A stretch of 64,000 nucleotides of DNA. Source: Lamellibrachia columna (taxonomy: Eukaryota; Annelida; Polychaeta; Sabellida; Siboglinidae). Position numbers and translations under genes: made by a program. The notes beneath the pieces were generated by a model, which saw only the letters and a program-made list of their open reading frames with translations, ran no database searches and had not been told where the DNA came from. The stretch covers positions 16,062,396 to 16,126,395 of the forward strand of contig OY759265.1 in NCBI GenBank assembly GCA_963662155.1. The letters run 5' to 3'. How positions within the stretch are numbered: the first letter of the stretch is position 1; every line of letters begins with the position of its first letter. This document shows positions 25,704 to 39,028 of this stretch, piece by piece.

Positions 25704-25770
<67 letters not shown>

Positions 25771-26079
25771 CAGACAGACAGAGAGACAGGCAGGCAGGCA
25801 GGCATGCACGCATATAGACAGGCAGGCTGGCAGAGAAACAGGGAGGCAGGTACGCAAGCATGCATACAGACAGACAGGCATGTAGGCAAGAAGGCAGGCA
25901 GACAGACAGACAGACATACAGATAGACCGGCAGTCAGACAGGCAGGCAGACAAGCATGCAGACAGACAGGCAGGCAGGCAGGCAGGTGGAAGGACGGACG
26001 GACGGACGGACGGCAGGCAAGCAGGCAGGCAGACAGGCAGGCAGACAGGCAGGCAGGCAGGCAAACATACAGACAGGCA

Positions 26080-26112
<33 letters not shown>

Positions 26113-26135
26113 ACAGACAGACATGCAGACTGACA
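25671..26135. repeat. (CAGG/CAGA)n array with a (GA)n core
   Basis: Interrupted CAGG, CAGA and CATA tetranucleotides, with (GA)n at 25709-25767 and (GGAC)n at 25990-26011. It corresponds in position to the CTGT/CTGC arrays at 32380-33000 and 42905-43140 of the inverted blocks. The Cys/Leu- and Arg/Gln-rich frames are artefacts. Confidence 0.95.
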
Positions 26136-26159
26136 GATAAACAAGCAAACAAACACAAC

Positions 26160-27105
26160 TACAAATTAATTTTAGAAATAAATAAATGCATGTAATAGTT
26201 ATCAATATCATATTTATCTACATAAAATCTTACCACATAATTTAGTTTTATAATATACCGAGCTCCATTGATTTTCTTAGGGATAATTGCATAACAAGTA
26301 ACCATGTTTATAACAAGAATGGATGCATTTATTTGAATTCAGTTATGATAAACTCGCTCACAATCCCTTCTTTGATTTTGTTTAACTTACCCGTGACCCA
26401 GTGTATTAAACATTAAAAAGAGTAGAGATTTTAAGAAATATAAATGCTATTTTATTGTTGACTGTTGTTGTTTATGAACAGATGATATTGTTCGGGGGAT
26501 AGTGTCCTGCGGAGATTTTGTCTTTGGGGTGTTGTCTGGGAGCATTTTGTCCAGGGGGAATAATAGCCTTCCTCAATGAAATACGTCCATTACTGGGTTT
26601 TTCAGACAAATGATGAGTCGATGTTTTTATGATATGTAAGCAACTAAAAGCTTACTTATCATAACAGCTTGCAAGCTGAAATTAGCAATATTGTTGGTGC
26701 ATCAAATAGCCCTATATTTTGAATGAAAACGCAAGCAACATGCGCCCTGTTCATCGTTATACACAAACGTTGTTTATTTGTGGTGGTTCTACTTCAGTGA
26801 GCAAGACTGTGCGTCATTGAATCAGTTTAACAGCTCACGTCGCAAGGCCGTTGCTACTTAATGATTACGTACATGTTGTATTGAACATCATTGGCTGTTC
26901 CACCACCACTAGCGAGTATGAAGGAATCGGAATCGCCCAATAAATGTGTAACGATATAGTTAACCTGACCAAGACGGGTGATTATACGAGTTTTTCTGTG
27001 GCTATTTAGTTTTAGAAAGACAAGCATATAACATTTTCATACCGGAAGATCTTCTGTTAGAAGGAGTCAGACAGGCCAGGGTTACCCACATTAACCAGGG
27101 AAAGA
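26160..27105. repeat. Segmental-repeat block, partial copy (same strand as 6816-14003)
   Basis: 26160-26290 matches 2831-2960. 26340-27080 matches 8720-9360 of unit 1 (for example CCCGTGACCCAGTGTATTAA and GACACAAATGTTGTTTATTT-like landmarks) and is the inverse of 30300-30720 and 31960-32220. Confidence 0.7.
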
Positions 27106-27109
27106 GTAC

Positions 27110-27850
27110 ATCGAAAAATTAAACACTATATTCTACGACGATTCATATGGCGATTTTTAAGTAAATACTCAGAAATACCTACTTTGTGAGACACCTTTTT
27201 TCTGTTTGCTTCCTTGGTTAATGATATAAAATATACTAATTGTCGAGGTGTGTCGCCTTGCAGGTCCACTGAAGAACAATTCAAAAGGATAGTTAATTGC
27301 ATCCATTAGTATTGCTTGTCCACACATATACCACGGGATACAAATGCAGTAGTCTTTTTGCTAATTTCGAACACGTTAGCATCACTGTTTATCCATTGAT
27401 GAACATGTATTGCGTTTCCTGAAATTTCCTGAAATTACATACATGTATACATTGAACCACGATAATTTTGGAGCGGAAAACTTTTATTAATTGACCGGTT
27501 TCGCCTATTTCGAGGCATACCCACCAAAACACCCAAGTTTCTTCACATTCGTCTCATATTTATATCAATGTAATGGACACATCAAACGCTTCTGTTTATC
27601 GCTTGAAGACATGTACTCCAATTTTGACACCACCACCCTGAATTCAGTATATAGCGGACTGTGTAATTGTGGTCTCCTAGGAAGGAATTGGACAATCGTT
27701 TCTGTGGAGATTGCCGGCAAATTTCACACGAGCAGATTATGTGCGTTCTCCGACTTACATTCGGACATTTGCAAGAAGAAGAGAGGTCGTTCGCCTGCCT
27801 TAGGCAGTTCTTGCCTTTGGTTTCTTGGGTGTCTCTAAATTCGTCAATTC
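27110..27850 (-). pseudogene. Minus-strand fragment of the KY-like gene (exon 6 and intron 6 equivalents)
   Basis: Read on the minus strand from 27850, it matches B exon 6 (RIDEFRDTQETKG versus AIDEFRDAQVTNG), then a GTAAGT donor at about 27761, then B intron 6, including one unit of the 50-bp repeat that B has about 20 times (27310-27370) and the sequence up to the exon 7 acceptor region. The exon part is shifted in frame. It also matches 63600-63999 of copy C. Confidence 0.7.
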
Positions 27851-27861
27851 GTTTGTGCTGG

Positions 27862-27997
27862 TTGTAGAATAGTAGAATATCTGTTTATTGTGTATTTTGT
27901 CTTCGACCTCGGGCCAATACGTGGGTGCGTGCTTTCTACTATAATTAATATAAACCGCCCAGATGGCGCTACGTACTCTCAAACGGTTTACGTACCG
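27862..27997. repeat. Second copy of the short TAAACCG module
   Basis: Same orientation and nearly the same sequence as 12045-12160, with about 20 extra bases near its start. Confidence 0.5.
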
Positions 27998-28727
27998 AAG
28001 TATTCGACGTAGTTTACTTCCTGAAAGCTTGACGCCCGAGGTGCAAGCCGTCTAGGAGGAACACGTGAACATAACCACATACAGACATACAAACATACAT
28101 ACGATAGCTCGATTATTGTTAGATTATAATTATTTGATAACAACAAATTCAACGTTTTCCTGTTGCTTTGTTTCAAATTGCACGGTCCGGCTGTATTATC
28201 TTGCTGACACCTGACGTGTCTTGCTTGAATTAAACATAGTCTACACACTGAGAGGGGGCGTTCCCGAAAAGCCGACGAGCCATACATCACTACTTTGCAA
28301 AGAACCTACACTTATACAACAGAACTAGTCACATGCTATGTTGAATAGCTGTTATACCGGTTGGCGTATCGATAGTTTCCACCGCTTTATGAAAGGTATG
28401 ATAAATGTGTCAGATAAGATGGATCAATAGTCGCTGCAGTCCGCAGTGACATAAGACTGTTGTCCTTGCGAAAAAAAGAATCCAATTATAGTCAGAGACA
28501 TAACGCTCATTTGGCTTCTGCATGGCTAGTCGGCGTTTCTAGAGGTTCGCCGGAGTGTCTGCGGTGCGCCTGAGCTAGGTTCAGGTAATTTTAGTCGGAG
28601 CGAGCCACGTGAGCCGTTCGCCTGATATTGCTCCATCGTCCTGATCTAGAACTAGTTCTCCACAGCAGGTAAATATACCTTTGGTGTAGTTGTGTTTCTA
28701 AATGTCTTCGTACTATTTTGGGACAAG

Positions 28728-28975
28728 GTAGATCGGTCATCAGAGAGCCGTATTATCAATCGAGAGGACCGGGTTTACCCCACCTGTGTCTTGGAAAAAG
28801 CACCTCCTACCTGGTGTCTATGTCTGGGGAAATAAAATATCACACACGGGATATATGTGTTACCTATCTCTCATCCATATGAGTCACGACAGAAGCGGCT
28901 CGGTTAATTCTGCCATATATCTGGCAGGACTGGAAACTTAAATATATATATATAATTATTACTTTATTATGTATT
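28728..28975 (+). mobile_element. SINE-like element
   Basis: Shares CCTGGTGTCTATG, AATAAAATATCACACACGGG and GCGGCTCGGTTAATTCTGCC with 13165-13462 (minus) and 35355-35710 (plus). Confidence 0.5.
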
Positions 28976-29751
28976 TGTTGTTAGTAACTACTGCACTGCT
29001 AGAAAATACCTAAAATTGCAACGCACACATTGTAACTCAATATTCCGTTTCTGAGTTGTTACATAAATAAGCGCTACAACATATATTAATATCAGTTGTG
29101 TATATGTTATTCACCTTATTTGTATTGATATTATACGTTCCCGTGCAACTCTGAGAGGGTAGGATATGGATGGCACGGTGACACCGAGCATAATGCATAC
29201 ATATTGGTAAAATGGTATGTGTGAGCTATGGACGTGCAGATGAATAGCGTTGCAATAACGGAGAGGCGAAGATTCGGCCAATTGAACTAAGATATGACCA
29301 GGTGTAATTGTCCATGTGGTTCAAAACAGAAGTTAGAACGTCGCTTACAAACGGTTCTGTGCGCCATAGAGGTAACACCGACTACAATTTGTTGATACCT
29401 TCAAAAATGGGAGCACGGCACGTTATCTCAAAGAATTAGTAAATCGTCTCTGCATTTTGTAAACCCACAATCCAAAGAGCTATGTCAAGAACCATAATAG
29501 AAGACAAACTGTCGCAAACAACTTAGGTAAAACAACAATAATTTAAAATAACACACCAATCACTTCAGTGCATACTTTGTGAAGTACTTTTTCCCTGGTT
29601 AAGGATAGGAACCCAAGCCTACTGGGTACCTTCTTACAGAAGTTCGTCTGGTATCAAAATGCTACACAATCGTCTAATCGAATAATCACCCGTCCTGATC
29701 ACGATAATTATATAATTACACATTTATTGAGCAACTGTGATTCCTCCATAC

Positions 29752-30262
29752 CCGTTAGTTGTGGTGGAACAGCGACCAACGATGTTTAATACAATGTGTA
29801 CGTAATACTTACCTAGCAACGGCCTTAGCAACGGCCTTGCGACGTGAGCTGTCAAACTTCATACTCGTTAGTTGTGGTGGAACAGCGACCAACGGTGTTT
29901 AATACAATGTGTACGTAATACTTACCTAGCAACGGCCTTGCGACGTGAGCTGTCAAACTCCATACTCGTTAGTTGTGGTGGAACAGCGACCAACGGTGTT
30001 TAATACAATGTGTACGTAATACTTACCTAGCAACGGCCTTGCGACGTGAGCTGTCAAACTCCATACTCGTTAGTTGTGGTGGAACAGCGACCAACGATGT
30101 TTAATACAATGTGTACGTAATACTTACCTAGCAACGGCCTTGCGACGTGAGCTGTCAAACTTCATACTCGTTAGTTGTGGTGGAACAGCGACCAACGGTG
30201 TTTAATACAATGTGTACGTAATACTTACCTAGCAACGGCCTTGCGACGTGAGCTGTCAAACT
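29752..30262. repeat. 101-bp tandem repeat, five copies
   Basis: CGTTAGTTGTGGTGGAACAG recurs at about 29752, 29866, 29967, 30068 and 30169. The first unit has a 13-base internal duplication. The unit contains CTAGCAACGGCCTTGCGACG. In the other block copies (for example 9110-9210, 12240-12330, 42230-42320) the segment is single. Confidence 0.95.
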
Positions 30263-30391
30263 GATTATAGGACACACAGTCTCGCTCTTTGAAGTAAGAC
30301 CACCAAATAAACAAGGTTAGTGTTTAACAAGTAATAATGTACATGTCGCTTGCGTTTTCATTCGAAACATTGGGCAAGTTGATGCACCAAC

Positions 30392-30445
30392 AATATAAGT
30401 TATTGTGATGAGTAAGTTATTGTGATGAGTAAGTTGTTGTGATGA
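30392..30445. repeat. 17-bp tandem repeat, three copies
   Basis: Unit TAAGTTATTGTGATGAG repeated three times with one change. Confidence 0.85.
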
Positions 30446-30774
30446 GTAAGCTCTTAGTAGCTTACTCGCCATAAAAAGCCGACTCATCATTTGTCTGAGA
30501 AATCCAGTCGTTGTCGTATTTCAAAGAGGAAGACTGGAATCCCCGTAGACACAACGCCCCCAGACAATACCCCCTAGGATAAAATCTCCCTAGGACAATA
30601 CATCCCAAACACTATCCCTGTTCATAAACAACAATGACACAACAGTCAACATTAAAATAACATTTGCATTTATTGTAATATGCTCTTTTTAATGCGTAAT
30701 ACACTTTGTCACGGGTAGGTTCAGAAAATCAAAAGATGAAGGAGCTGTGAGTGAGTTTATGTATCAATGTATGA

Positions 30775-30865
30775 TAATAATAATAATAACAATAACAATG
30801 ACAATAACAATAACGATAACGATAACGATAATAATAATGATAATAATAAAAATAATAATCGGCAT
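30775..30865. repeat. AATAAC/GATAAT tract
   Basis: Inverted counterpart of 8516-8712, shorter. Confidence 0.9.
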
Positions 30866-30984
30866 CATACAAACTATTATTAACAGGCATACTATTAACA
30901 AAGACAAACAGTAGCCAGAGCAGCATCTATACAAGGTCTTTCACCCGCGTTATGAATGTTGGCGAATATTTGCGAGACCCCTAT

Positions 30985-32345
30985 GTATTATCATAAACAG
31001 TTAAAACGAATTACAAACGAACAACAATGGCAACTGTTGCAACCCGTGTTCATATGTTATGGTTAATTACTACATTGCAAAACTCTACACTCTAACATAA
31101 CTGTTTACACGCTATGTTGAATAGCTGTGCTATCTATTGGCGTACTGATAGTTTCCACCGTTTTATACAAAGGTATAGTCAATGTTTAAGATAGTATGGA
31201 TCTATAGTCGCTGCAGTCCGCAGTAACTATTGTCCGTGCGAAAAAAAAAACAATTACTGTAGTAGACACAGCTCCTGTAGCTCGTCGACCGTTGTAGAAG
31301 TTCGCCTGAGTGTCTGCGATTCGCATGATCTAGACTTAGAACGAGCCGTGTGAACAGTTAGCCTGACAGTGCAGCTTCGTCCAGCTCTGAATTAGATGCT
31401 CGATAACATACATATTGTTTGTTTTATGTTTATTTTTTACGTTTTGTATTTTTATTGATATTTACTCTGAGAGGGTAAGATATAGCGAGTATAGAGCTGA
31501 CGCATTGACCGGTTGTGAGGGCTTCGGCTAGATCAAATCGTATGTGTGAGCTATCGACGTGCAGAAACATAACGGAGAGACGAAGATTTGACCAACTGAG
31601 CTAAGATATGATCATATAATTGTCCATGTGGTTTAAAACAGAAGTTACAACGGCGCTTGGAAACCATATGTATTGCCTGGGACGTATTCGCTTATGTGTG
31701 GAGATATTGACTCCACAAACGGCCGCTGTTCTCTACGCCATCGAGATAACACTGAATACAATTCGTTGATGCCTTCAGAAAGGGAAGCATGACAAGTTAT
31801 CTCAACGAATTAGTCAATCTTCTCTGCATTTTGTAAACCCACAACCCGAAGAGCTGTGCCAAGAACCATAATATCAGTTAAACCGTCACGAACAACTTAT
31901 GCAAAATGACAGTAATGTAAAAAACCACCAAACACTCCACTGCATGTGTTGTACTCTTTCACTGCTAATGTGGGTAACCCTGGCCTGTCTGACTCCTTCT
32001 AACAGAAGATCGTCCGGTATGAAAATGTTACATACTTGTCTTTCTAAAACTAAATAGTCACAGACAAACTCGTATAATCACCCGTCTTGGTCACGTTAAC
32101 TATATCGTTACACATTTATTGGGCGATTCCGATTCCTTCATAGCCGATAGAGTTTATGTCTCATAACTGAATAAAATCAATGCATCCATTCTTGTTATAA
32201 ACATGATTACCTTTTATACATATCTAAGAAAATCAGCGGAGCTCGGTATATTATAGAAATACATTACGCAGTAAGATTTTATGTAGATAAATACGATATT
32301 GAAAACTATTACATACATTTGTTTATTTATAAAAGTAATTTGTAG
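30985..32345. repeat. Segmental-repeat block, inverted unit 4 (partial)
   Basis: Follows unit 3 in the same orientation: CACGCTATGTTGAATAGCTG at about 31108 repeats ACATGCTATGTTGAATAGCT at about 28331. Around 31690-31730 it holds an uninterrupted version of the site into which the large DNA transposon inserted at 36103. Confidence 0.7.
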
Positions 32346-32379
32346 CTGTGTTTTTTTGTCTGTTTATCTGTCAGTCTGC

Positions 32380-33000
<621 letters not shown>

Positions 33001-33392
33001 GCATGGCCCTCTGTCTGTCTATATGTTCCCTCCTCGGGAACCCATGGGGTTGGTTCGTGCAATTAACTTAGATTATATAACTCGTAACAATATAAATGAC
33101 TATGAATACAATAGCTGATTCACTCTCAGTCTAGTAAGCGCATCACTCAGTGCTGTCACCGATAACCACTGACTAGGGCACTCCTAAAACCCATTAGTGT
33201 AGACAGCCTATGTTTGGGACTTTACAGGTTATGGGAGGTGAATTACCCACCCTACGGTAACTCTGCAAGCCCCTATATTAGTTACTGGAGATGCTTGATT
33301 CACACCCTAGGGAAACATCTACGCTGAGCAACATAGTTTTGTTTATGTTACCTAGCAATAATAGTCTGTAATTTCTCTTCACCGTTTCAACG
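33001..33392. other. No gene recognised
   Basis: Mixed unique sequence after the microsatellite. Nothing supported. Confidence 0.4.
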
Positions 33393-33530
33393 GCGGGCTA
33401 TAAGTAGATGAACATTGTTGGACTCTCGATAAGCCAATGGCTTCCTTGTCCACTTGCCATCTGGGCCTTTGGCTTGGATGGCAAATCTTGTTAAATCTTG
33501 TTAAACGTGTTACCGTGTTATACAATAAAC
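33393..33530 (+). mobile_element. CR1-like LINE 3' tail, very short copy
   Basis: GTAGATGAACATTGTTGGAC through CTCGATAAGCCAATGGCTTC and on to GGATGGCAAATCTTGTTAAA matches the 3' tail at 6395-6489. A strongly 5'-truncated insertion. Confidence 0.8.
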
Positions 33531-34870
33531 ATCAGTTTCTCAACCAAAGGACGAAGTTGTTTCAATATGGGGCCAGAGGCTACAGTGAAAACTCGTTGCG
33601 TCTAATATGACACGTATTAGTAGTTGACATTATAATTATCTAAACTTGTAATCAAACTCGAGTAGGAGGACAGTGATCTGCAGAGTGATCTGTCCTACAG
33701 CAGTGACATGGCATCTTCCACAGAATAGAAGAAAGAACTCATTCTATGAACATTTTTGAACGATTTACTACCCGAATCCCATATTAGACGCAACGAAACG
33801 CATCCCTCCAATCATTTGGTATCTGGCTTGTTTATATGGATTTATTAAATATATAGGCTAGAGGAATATCAAAATCTAAACAATTTCTTAGAACATTTAC
33901 ATATAGTAGGTCTGAACCACTAGCTTTGCCTGGTTTCTGTTTTGTTAATTTCGTCCTTTCTTTGGTTGGTAAAATTTCTAAATTATACAGTGTATATTTT
34001 ACATCGGTGTCTAAAGTTGGTAGAGAGTGCAGTAATTCTGGCTCACCTGCAAGAACAGATACGAAATAATGTTTTAATATGTTTGCTTTAGTTTGATCAT
34101 CTGAGAAGGTTTTCCCTTCAAAGTTAAGATCACCAATTGTTGACGATGATTTGGTAAAGTGTCTAGTGTAGTTCCAGAAATGTTTTCTGTAGTTTTTCTT
34201 TTTCTAATTCATATATTATAAGATCGGCTGAAAGCCCACTTTTATTTGTCACTACTTGTTTAGCACGTTAACTTTTTTTTAGTCTTAAATCCTGCTTTAT
34301 CTGTTTGAAAGGGACATGTTTCCCCACTACTTTGGTATAAACTGCTTGAAATGTTCCCACATTTCAGACATAGATTTATTATTGTATTCTTTGGTCCAAT
34401 CTATGTTTTTATTTATTTGTTTATTGCCTCATAATTAGCTTTTGAGGACAAGTAATTTTTTCTCGATTGTGATATTATTCGATCAACTTGACATCTTAGT
34501 AGTACCTTTATACTCGCTCAGAGCAAAACTTTCCTGTACCTCGAGTTTATCTATACAACTGGTCTGTAGCATACTCCAACTTGCCACTTATATTAGGGTG
34601 TGGGGATTTTGTAACACATAAGATTTTTGCATGAGGATAACCGTGCTTCAGTAAAGGCAATAATATATGGATCTTCCTCCGATACAAGAACTTCAAATTG
34701 TGTGAATTTGTTTCTTTTGCATTGTGCATTAAAAAAGTATATTTTAGAGGTAAAGTCTCGTTTCCATTTTTAAGAATAGCTCTGTGTACTTATTAATAAG
34801 TGTCTTTTTTGAAGTTGATTTTTGGTTTACTAGGTTTGGTTTGGTGGGATGTTTACGATCCGACCTGCTC
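33531..34870 (-). pseudogene. CR1/Daphne-type LINE middle part, minus strand, decayed
   Basis: Minus-strand frames contain endonuclease-to-RT linker pieces: DPYIIAFTEARLSSCKN (about 34660), IGDLNFEGKTFSDDQTKAN-like sequence (about 34130-34080), LPTLDTDVKYTLYNLEI (about 34010), then GKASGSDLLYVNVLRNCLD and IPNDWRDA-like text at about 33800 in shifted frames. It ends before the RT core. 33531-33780 is not clearly assigned. Probably the same family as 5578-6489 but the opposite strand. Confidence 0.6.
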
Positions 34871-34937
34871 TGATTTGTTCATGTGAGCAATTAGTCTGAC
34901 ATTGCAACCTTTTCATGCTCTGGATTTGACAACAAAC

Positions 34938-34939
<2 letters not shown>

Positions 34940-35023
<84 letters not shown>
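34940..35023. repeat. (TA)n microsatellite
   Basis: About 84 bases of pure TA ending before TTAAACATATCGTAAACA. Confidence 0.97.
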
Positions 35024-35027
<4 letters not shown>

Positions 35028-35032
35028 CATAT

Positions 35033-35297
<265 letters not shown>

Positions 35298-35354
35298 CCT
35301 GACAAGCTTTTTGTGTAGCCACAAATAACGCTGTTCCGATTTGTCATCATACCA

Positions 35355-35710
35355 TTGCTGGGCCCGGTTGCTCGGCGGTTAGATCAACGGGCTGTTCTAA
35401 TCCACTTACTGCTACTTCGAAACTTGTGCTGTTTCGTTCATCCCACCTCCGTCTATCGGAAGAGACACAGAAAGCCGGTGGTCCCTACCACCTGGTGTCT
35501 ATGCCACGGGTAATAAAATATCACACACGGAGTATACGACTAACCTGTTGTGATTCTATCTCTCAACAACATAATTCACGGCAGGAGCGTCCATGACGCG
35601 GCTCAGTTAATAATGCTATACACCTGGCATGAGGCCACGATTGCCAAAAACACTTAAATATCATATTATATAATTAATACTCTATTCTGTATTTGTTGTT
35701 ACTAACTATG
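35355..35710 (+). mobile_element. SINE-like element
   Basis: Head GCTCGGCGGTTAGATCAACG resembles a tRNA A box. The body shares CCTGGTGTCTATGCC, AATAAAATATCACACACGG and GCGGCTCAGTTAATAATGC with the other copies. The tail TATATAATTAATACTCTATT is also shared. Confidence 0.55.
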
Positions 35711-36099
35711 GCATTTTAGAAAAATATATAACATTGCAACGCACGCATTTTTACTCAATATTTCATTTCTGAGTGTTTACATTAATATGCACTACAGCAT
35801 ATATTAAAATTGTTAGTGCAAATGTTATTCGCGTTAATTGTATTGATATTATACGTTGGCACATTGACAGCGAGCATTGTGCACACACATTGAGCGGTTT
35901 AGAGGACTTCGGCTAGATAAAATCGTATGTGTCAGCTATGGACGTGCAAAAAAAAAATAATTGCAACCATGGAGAGGCGAAGACGCGACCAATTGAGCTA
36001 AGATATGACTAGATGTAATTTTCTATGTGGTTCAAAAGAGAAGTCAGAACGGCTCTTGGAAACCATATGTATTGATTAGGACGTTTCGCGTATGTGTGG
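35711..36099. repeat. Segmental-repeat block, inverted unit 5, left of the transposon
   Basis: Matches 31440-31700 and the inverse of 12780-13030. It continues at 41825 after the inserted element. Confidence 0.65.
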
Positions 36100-36102
36100 A
36101 GA
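36100..36102. other. 3-bp target-site duplication (AGA), left
   Basis: AGA here and at 41822-41824. The related empty site at about 31700 reads GGAGATATTGACTCC, so one AGA is present without the element. Confidence 0.6.
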
Positions 36103-36554
36103 TAGTCGATTTGAAATTTCCGGAACCTAGAAATGTTCTTTCCTATGAATTTTGTTGTTGATTTGTAATCTAATGGGGTCCTAGAACAAATTCAGCTTGG
36201 TTGCCCAAATGGCAAGTATGGCAAATCTCGTAATCTGCATAAATCCAACATGGCCGCCAGACGCCGTCTGGAAAATTAACTTTCGAACCACTTGCCTTAG
36301 AATGATGTATAATGCGTCTTTTTAGGGGTTTTCGGGTATGTAGAATCCATTTTTGATGTTATTTTTTGAATTTCAGGTCAAGGTCATGTCAAATTCAAGA
36401 TGGCCGCCCAACGCCACCTTGAAAATTAAACTTTTGAACTACTTGCCATAGAATGATGTATAATGCGTCTTTTTAAGGGTTTTTAGGTATGTAGAAGGCA
36501 TTTTTGGTGTTATTTTTTCAATTTCAAGTCAAGGTCAGGTCAAATTTTTATTTG
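36103..36554. repeat. Left terminal inverted repeat, with a twofold internal unit
   Basis: Matches the reverse complement of 41354-41821. Within it a unit of about 165 bp is repeated: TTGCC(T/A)TAGAATGATGTATAATGCG occurs at about 36289 and about 36449, and each is followed by GTCAAGGTCA. The right copy has about 16 extra bases near its outer end. Confidence 0.9.
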
Positions 36555-36909
36555 CAGAATCCTTTTGGTGTTATTTTGAAAAAAGTCAGGGTCCGATGCT
36601 AGAGTTAAGTCAAGGTAAAAACTATCACATCTTGATGGACAATGAACTAAATTACAGTTTATATACAAAACTAAATACAACATTTGACATATTTAGAGAT
36701 TAGAACATCATGTCATGTTTTAATCACATTTGTTAAATGTTATAGTACATAGATCATTATGAACATTGGATTAGATAACTTTGAAAATACTTTCAAAATA
36801 GTCTCAAATCAAAACTACCATGAAATTCTTTCATCGGCCTTAGTATGTCTTACAAAAACAAAACAAAAGTTGCATCTTCCTGAAAACACGTTTTGAATTT
36901 TGCCTAATC

Positions 36910-37326
36910 TTACTCCCATTCATCTAAATCATCAAAAATAGCGAGATCATCCATAGCATCGTCACTGTCCTGATCGAAACCATCTTCAAAATCCTCTGCC
37001 TGAATATCCTCCATCTCAGCACCCTCCTCATCTCCAGCCTGAGCAACCTGTCGGTTAGTGTACGGATTGCAGCAGTCCTCTCCGCCAGACCAGTTACAGT
37101 ATGGCGTACATGAAAGATGCTGTTTGTGACAGCCACATGCCTCAGTACTGCACTTCTTGCCCTGTGCCCTACACTGACAACGAATCACGTCAATCAGCTC
37201 AGGTGGAGCTGGGTCGCCTCCAGCAATGACAGGAATGGGGATGTCATCCCGAATTTCCCACCCAAAGTGAGTAATATCTGTTGACTCATCAGGTGGGGCT
37301 TGGCAGTTTGCCGCTTTCCACAACAT
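36910..37326 (-). pseudogene. Transposon protein, C-terminal part with CXC Cys cluster
   Basis: Minus-strand frame with IRCQCRAQGKKCSTEACGCH then a Cys-rich run to CCNPYTNR, which resembles the tesmin/TSO1 CXC DNA-binding motif, followed by an acidic tail. It is joined to the previous segment only through a frame shift at about 37325. Confidence 0.7.
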
Positions 37327-37619
37327 GACCTGTAGATGAGCCCGTGCTGCAACAGGTTGGCAGATGTTGGAGGCAGGGCCATGACTTTAGGATTTTTCTT
37401 CTTCTTTGTGAAGAGTGTGAAGCGAGCAGACTCCATGGATGTCCCTGGCGGCTGATCATATAGAGCAATGAAGAAGGGTTTTGCTGCCTCCATCATCTCT
37501 GCGTGTGTGATACCTACCTCACCTAGCACATTAGCCAAACCTGGATAGTCCCCAGCAAGCAAGGTGTTCAGTGCCCTGATCTTTCCTTTGCCATAAGGAT
37601 ATGATGTTGTGTCACACAT
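37194..37619 (-). pseudogene. Transposon protein, XPG-like nuclease, distal part
   Basis: SYPYGKGKIRALNTLLAGDY, then LANVLGEVGITHAEMMEA, as seen after the DxD of this family. Frame shifts at about 37620 (upstream) and about 37325 (downstream) separate it from its neighbours. Confidence 0.6.
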
Positions 37620-39028
37620 TTTGGCCCCAGGTCAGCGCAGGTGGCATTGATATCCAGAACTGTCCTATCCCACCGCTCCATCTGTACCTTGCATTGCAGC
37701 TCTGCCCGATAAACCCAATAGACTTGTAGAGCAAACACGTCTGTGTCATCGCTAAGCACGCGAATCACACCCTGGCCACAGCTGGCAGCCTAAAGGACAT
37801 ATGATATCATGGTGACGTCTGCCTCATCATGACCAAATGTACCATCATCCTGAGTCTCCAATTTCATATTTTCTCCAAGATTGAAAGTACTCAACACACT
37901 TGCCAGCCTCCGCTTGTTATTCTTGCTCTTCATGATTGCATCTCTCTTAGGCAGATGACTGGTTATGGAGAGTTCATAGTCAATGACAACTTCACTAGCC
38001 CGCCGCATTCTCTCGTGGTCCTTAGCAGAGACATCCTGGTACTTGTCAAAGACAACGATTTTCTTAGTAACATCTGGATAGTGACTCAAACGACCCTGGA
38101 TGGATGCAATAACATCTGAGGGGCTGCCACCATATGGCCACACCATATGATAGAACAGCTGTGAAACATCCACGATGACAGTGTCAGCAGATTTTGGCGA
38201 GATCTCAACCACACCGAGACGTTTGACCAAACCTGATTTGTTGGCTTTGCGGAGACAACCATGTCCATCAATGAGCGCTGGAGGCACTGCACACAGTTCG
38301 TAGGCAAACAGAGGTCCAAGCTCCACTAGCCGCTGCTGTCCAATCATTAATAGCCGGAGAAAAATGTTCTCAAGGTATATTATTGGCCTGGCCTTGTTGC
38401 CTTTAACATGTGCCTTTAGCGCACACATCGTCTTGATTTGGCTACTGATAGCGTTGTAGAAACCATCGGGGAGATTGGCAATGTAATTGCTCTCCATCTT
38501 TTCTCCAATCATAATTGAATCTGCCACGTTCACATCAGTGGAGGCAATTTGGCCAGTTACGGGATTGTAGAGATACGGACGGTTATCTTCTAGTGGGTGT
38601 GGGTACTTCTCTACCTCTGCATGAATGAGACCCCGATCATGTGCATCCAAGGTGCGTCGGTGCTTCAACTCCTCCTTGTGTTGCTTCTGTGAAGTGAGAC
38701 CTGGTGTATAATCAGAACAGATATAGTCTAGACGATCTGACACATGGACGGTGATAGGGGAGGCGTCAATCCACTCACTAACTAGATCAGCAGAAAGTGT
38801 CATGCCCTTAAGAGCTCCCTTGCCAATCCTGATAGCAGTCTGCTCTCCAAACTGGTCGGCAGAGACAGCATTCCAGTATCCATCATGGTGCCGACAGACA
38901 AGGTCCACCATGTCCTCGGCATGAAGCGCACGCATCTCCAGCAGGTACTGGGTGAGATAACGGGCGTACTGAACATGGCCAGCAAGGAAGAAGTATTTCA
39001 TCACGCGTTTCATTGTCAGCTGCTTCAA
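37568..39028 (-). pseudogene. Transposon protein, second core half and XPG-like nuclease
   Basis: Starts with FFLAGHVQYARYLTQYLLEM and SADQFGEQTAIRIGKGALKG, a D/E-containing block typical of this widespread transposase-like family. Further on come VIVDVSQLFYHMVWP (first acid), IVVFDKYQD, GHDEADVTMISYVL and VIRVLSDDTDVFALQVYW, an arrangement of acids like XPG/FEN nucleases. An in-frame TAG at 37792-37790 interrupts between the last two motifs. Confidence 0.7.

Larger units (their letters stand above)
28000..30930. repeat. Segmental-repeat block, inverted unit 3
   Basis: Reverse complement of the 6816-14003 type. Its left end (28140-28230) mirrors 13925-14010, including a degraded piece of the KY long-exon start (GTTGAATTTGTTGTTATCA on the minus strand, compare GTTGGCTTTGCTTGTGTCGTC at 14010). 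It contains a SINE-like copy and a 101-bp amplification (separate entries). Confidence 0.7.

Noticed and set aside
25619..26211. Cys/Leu/Pro-rich frames resembling cysteine-rich peptides
   Set aside because: Translation of CAGG/CAGA microsatellite.
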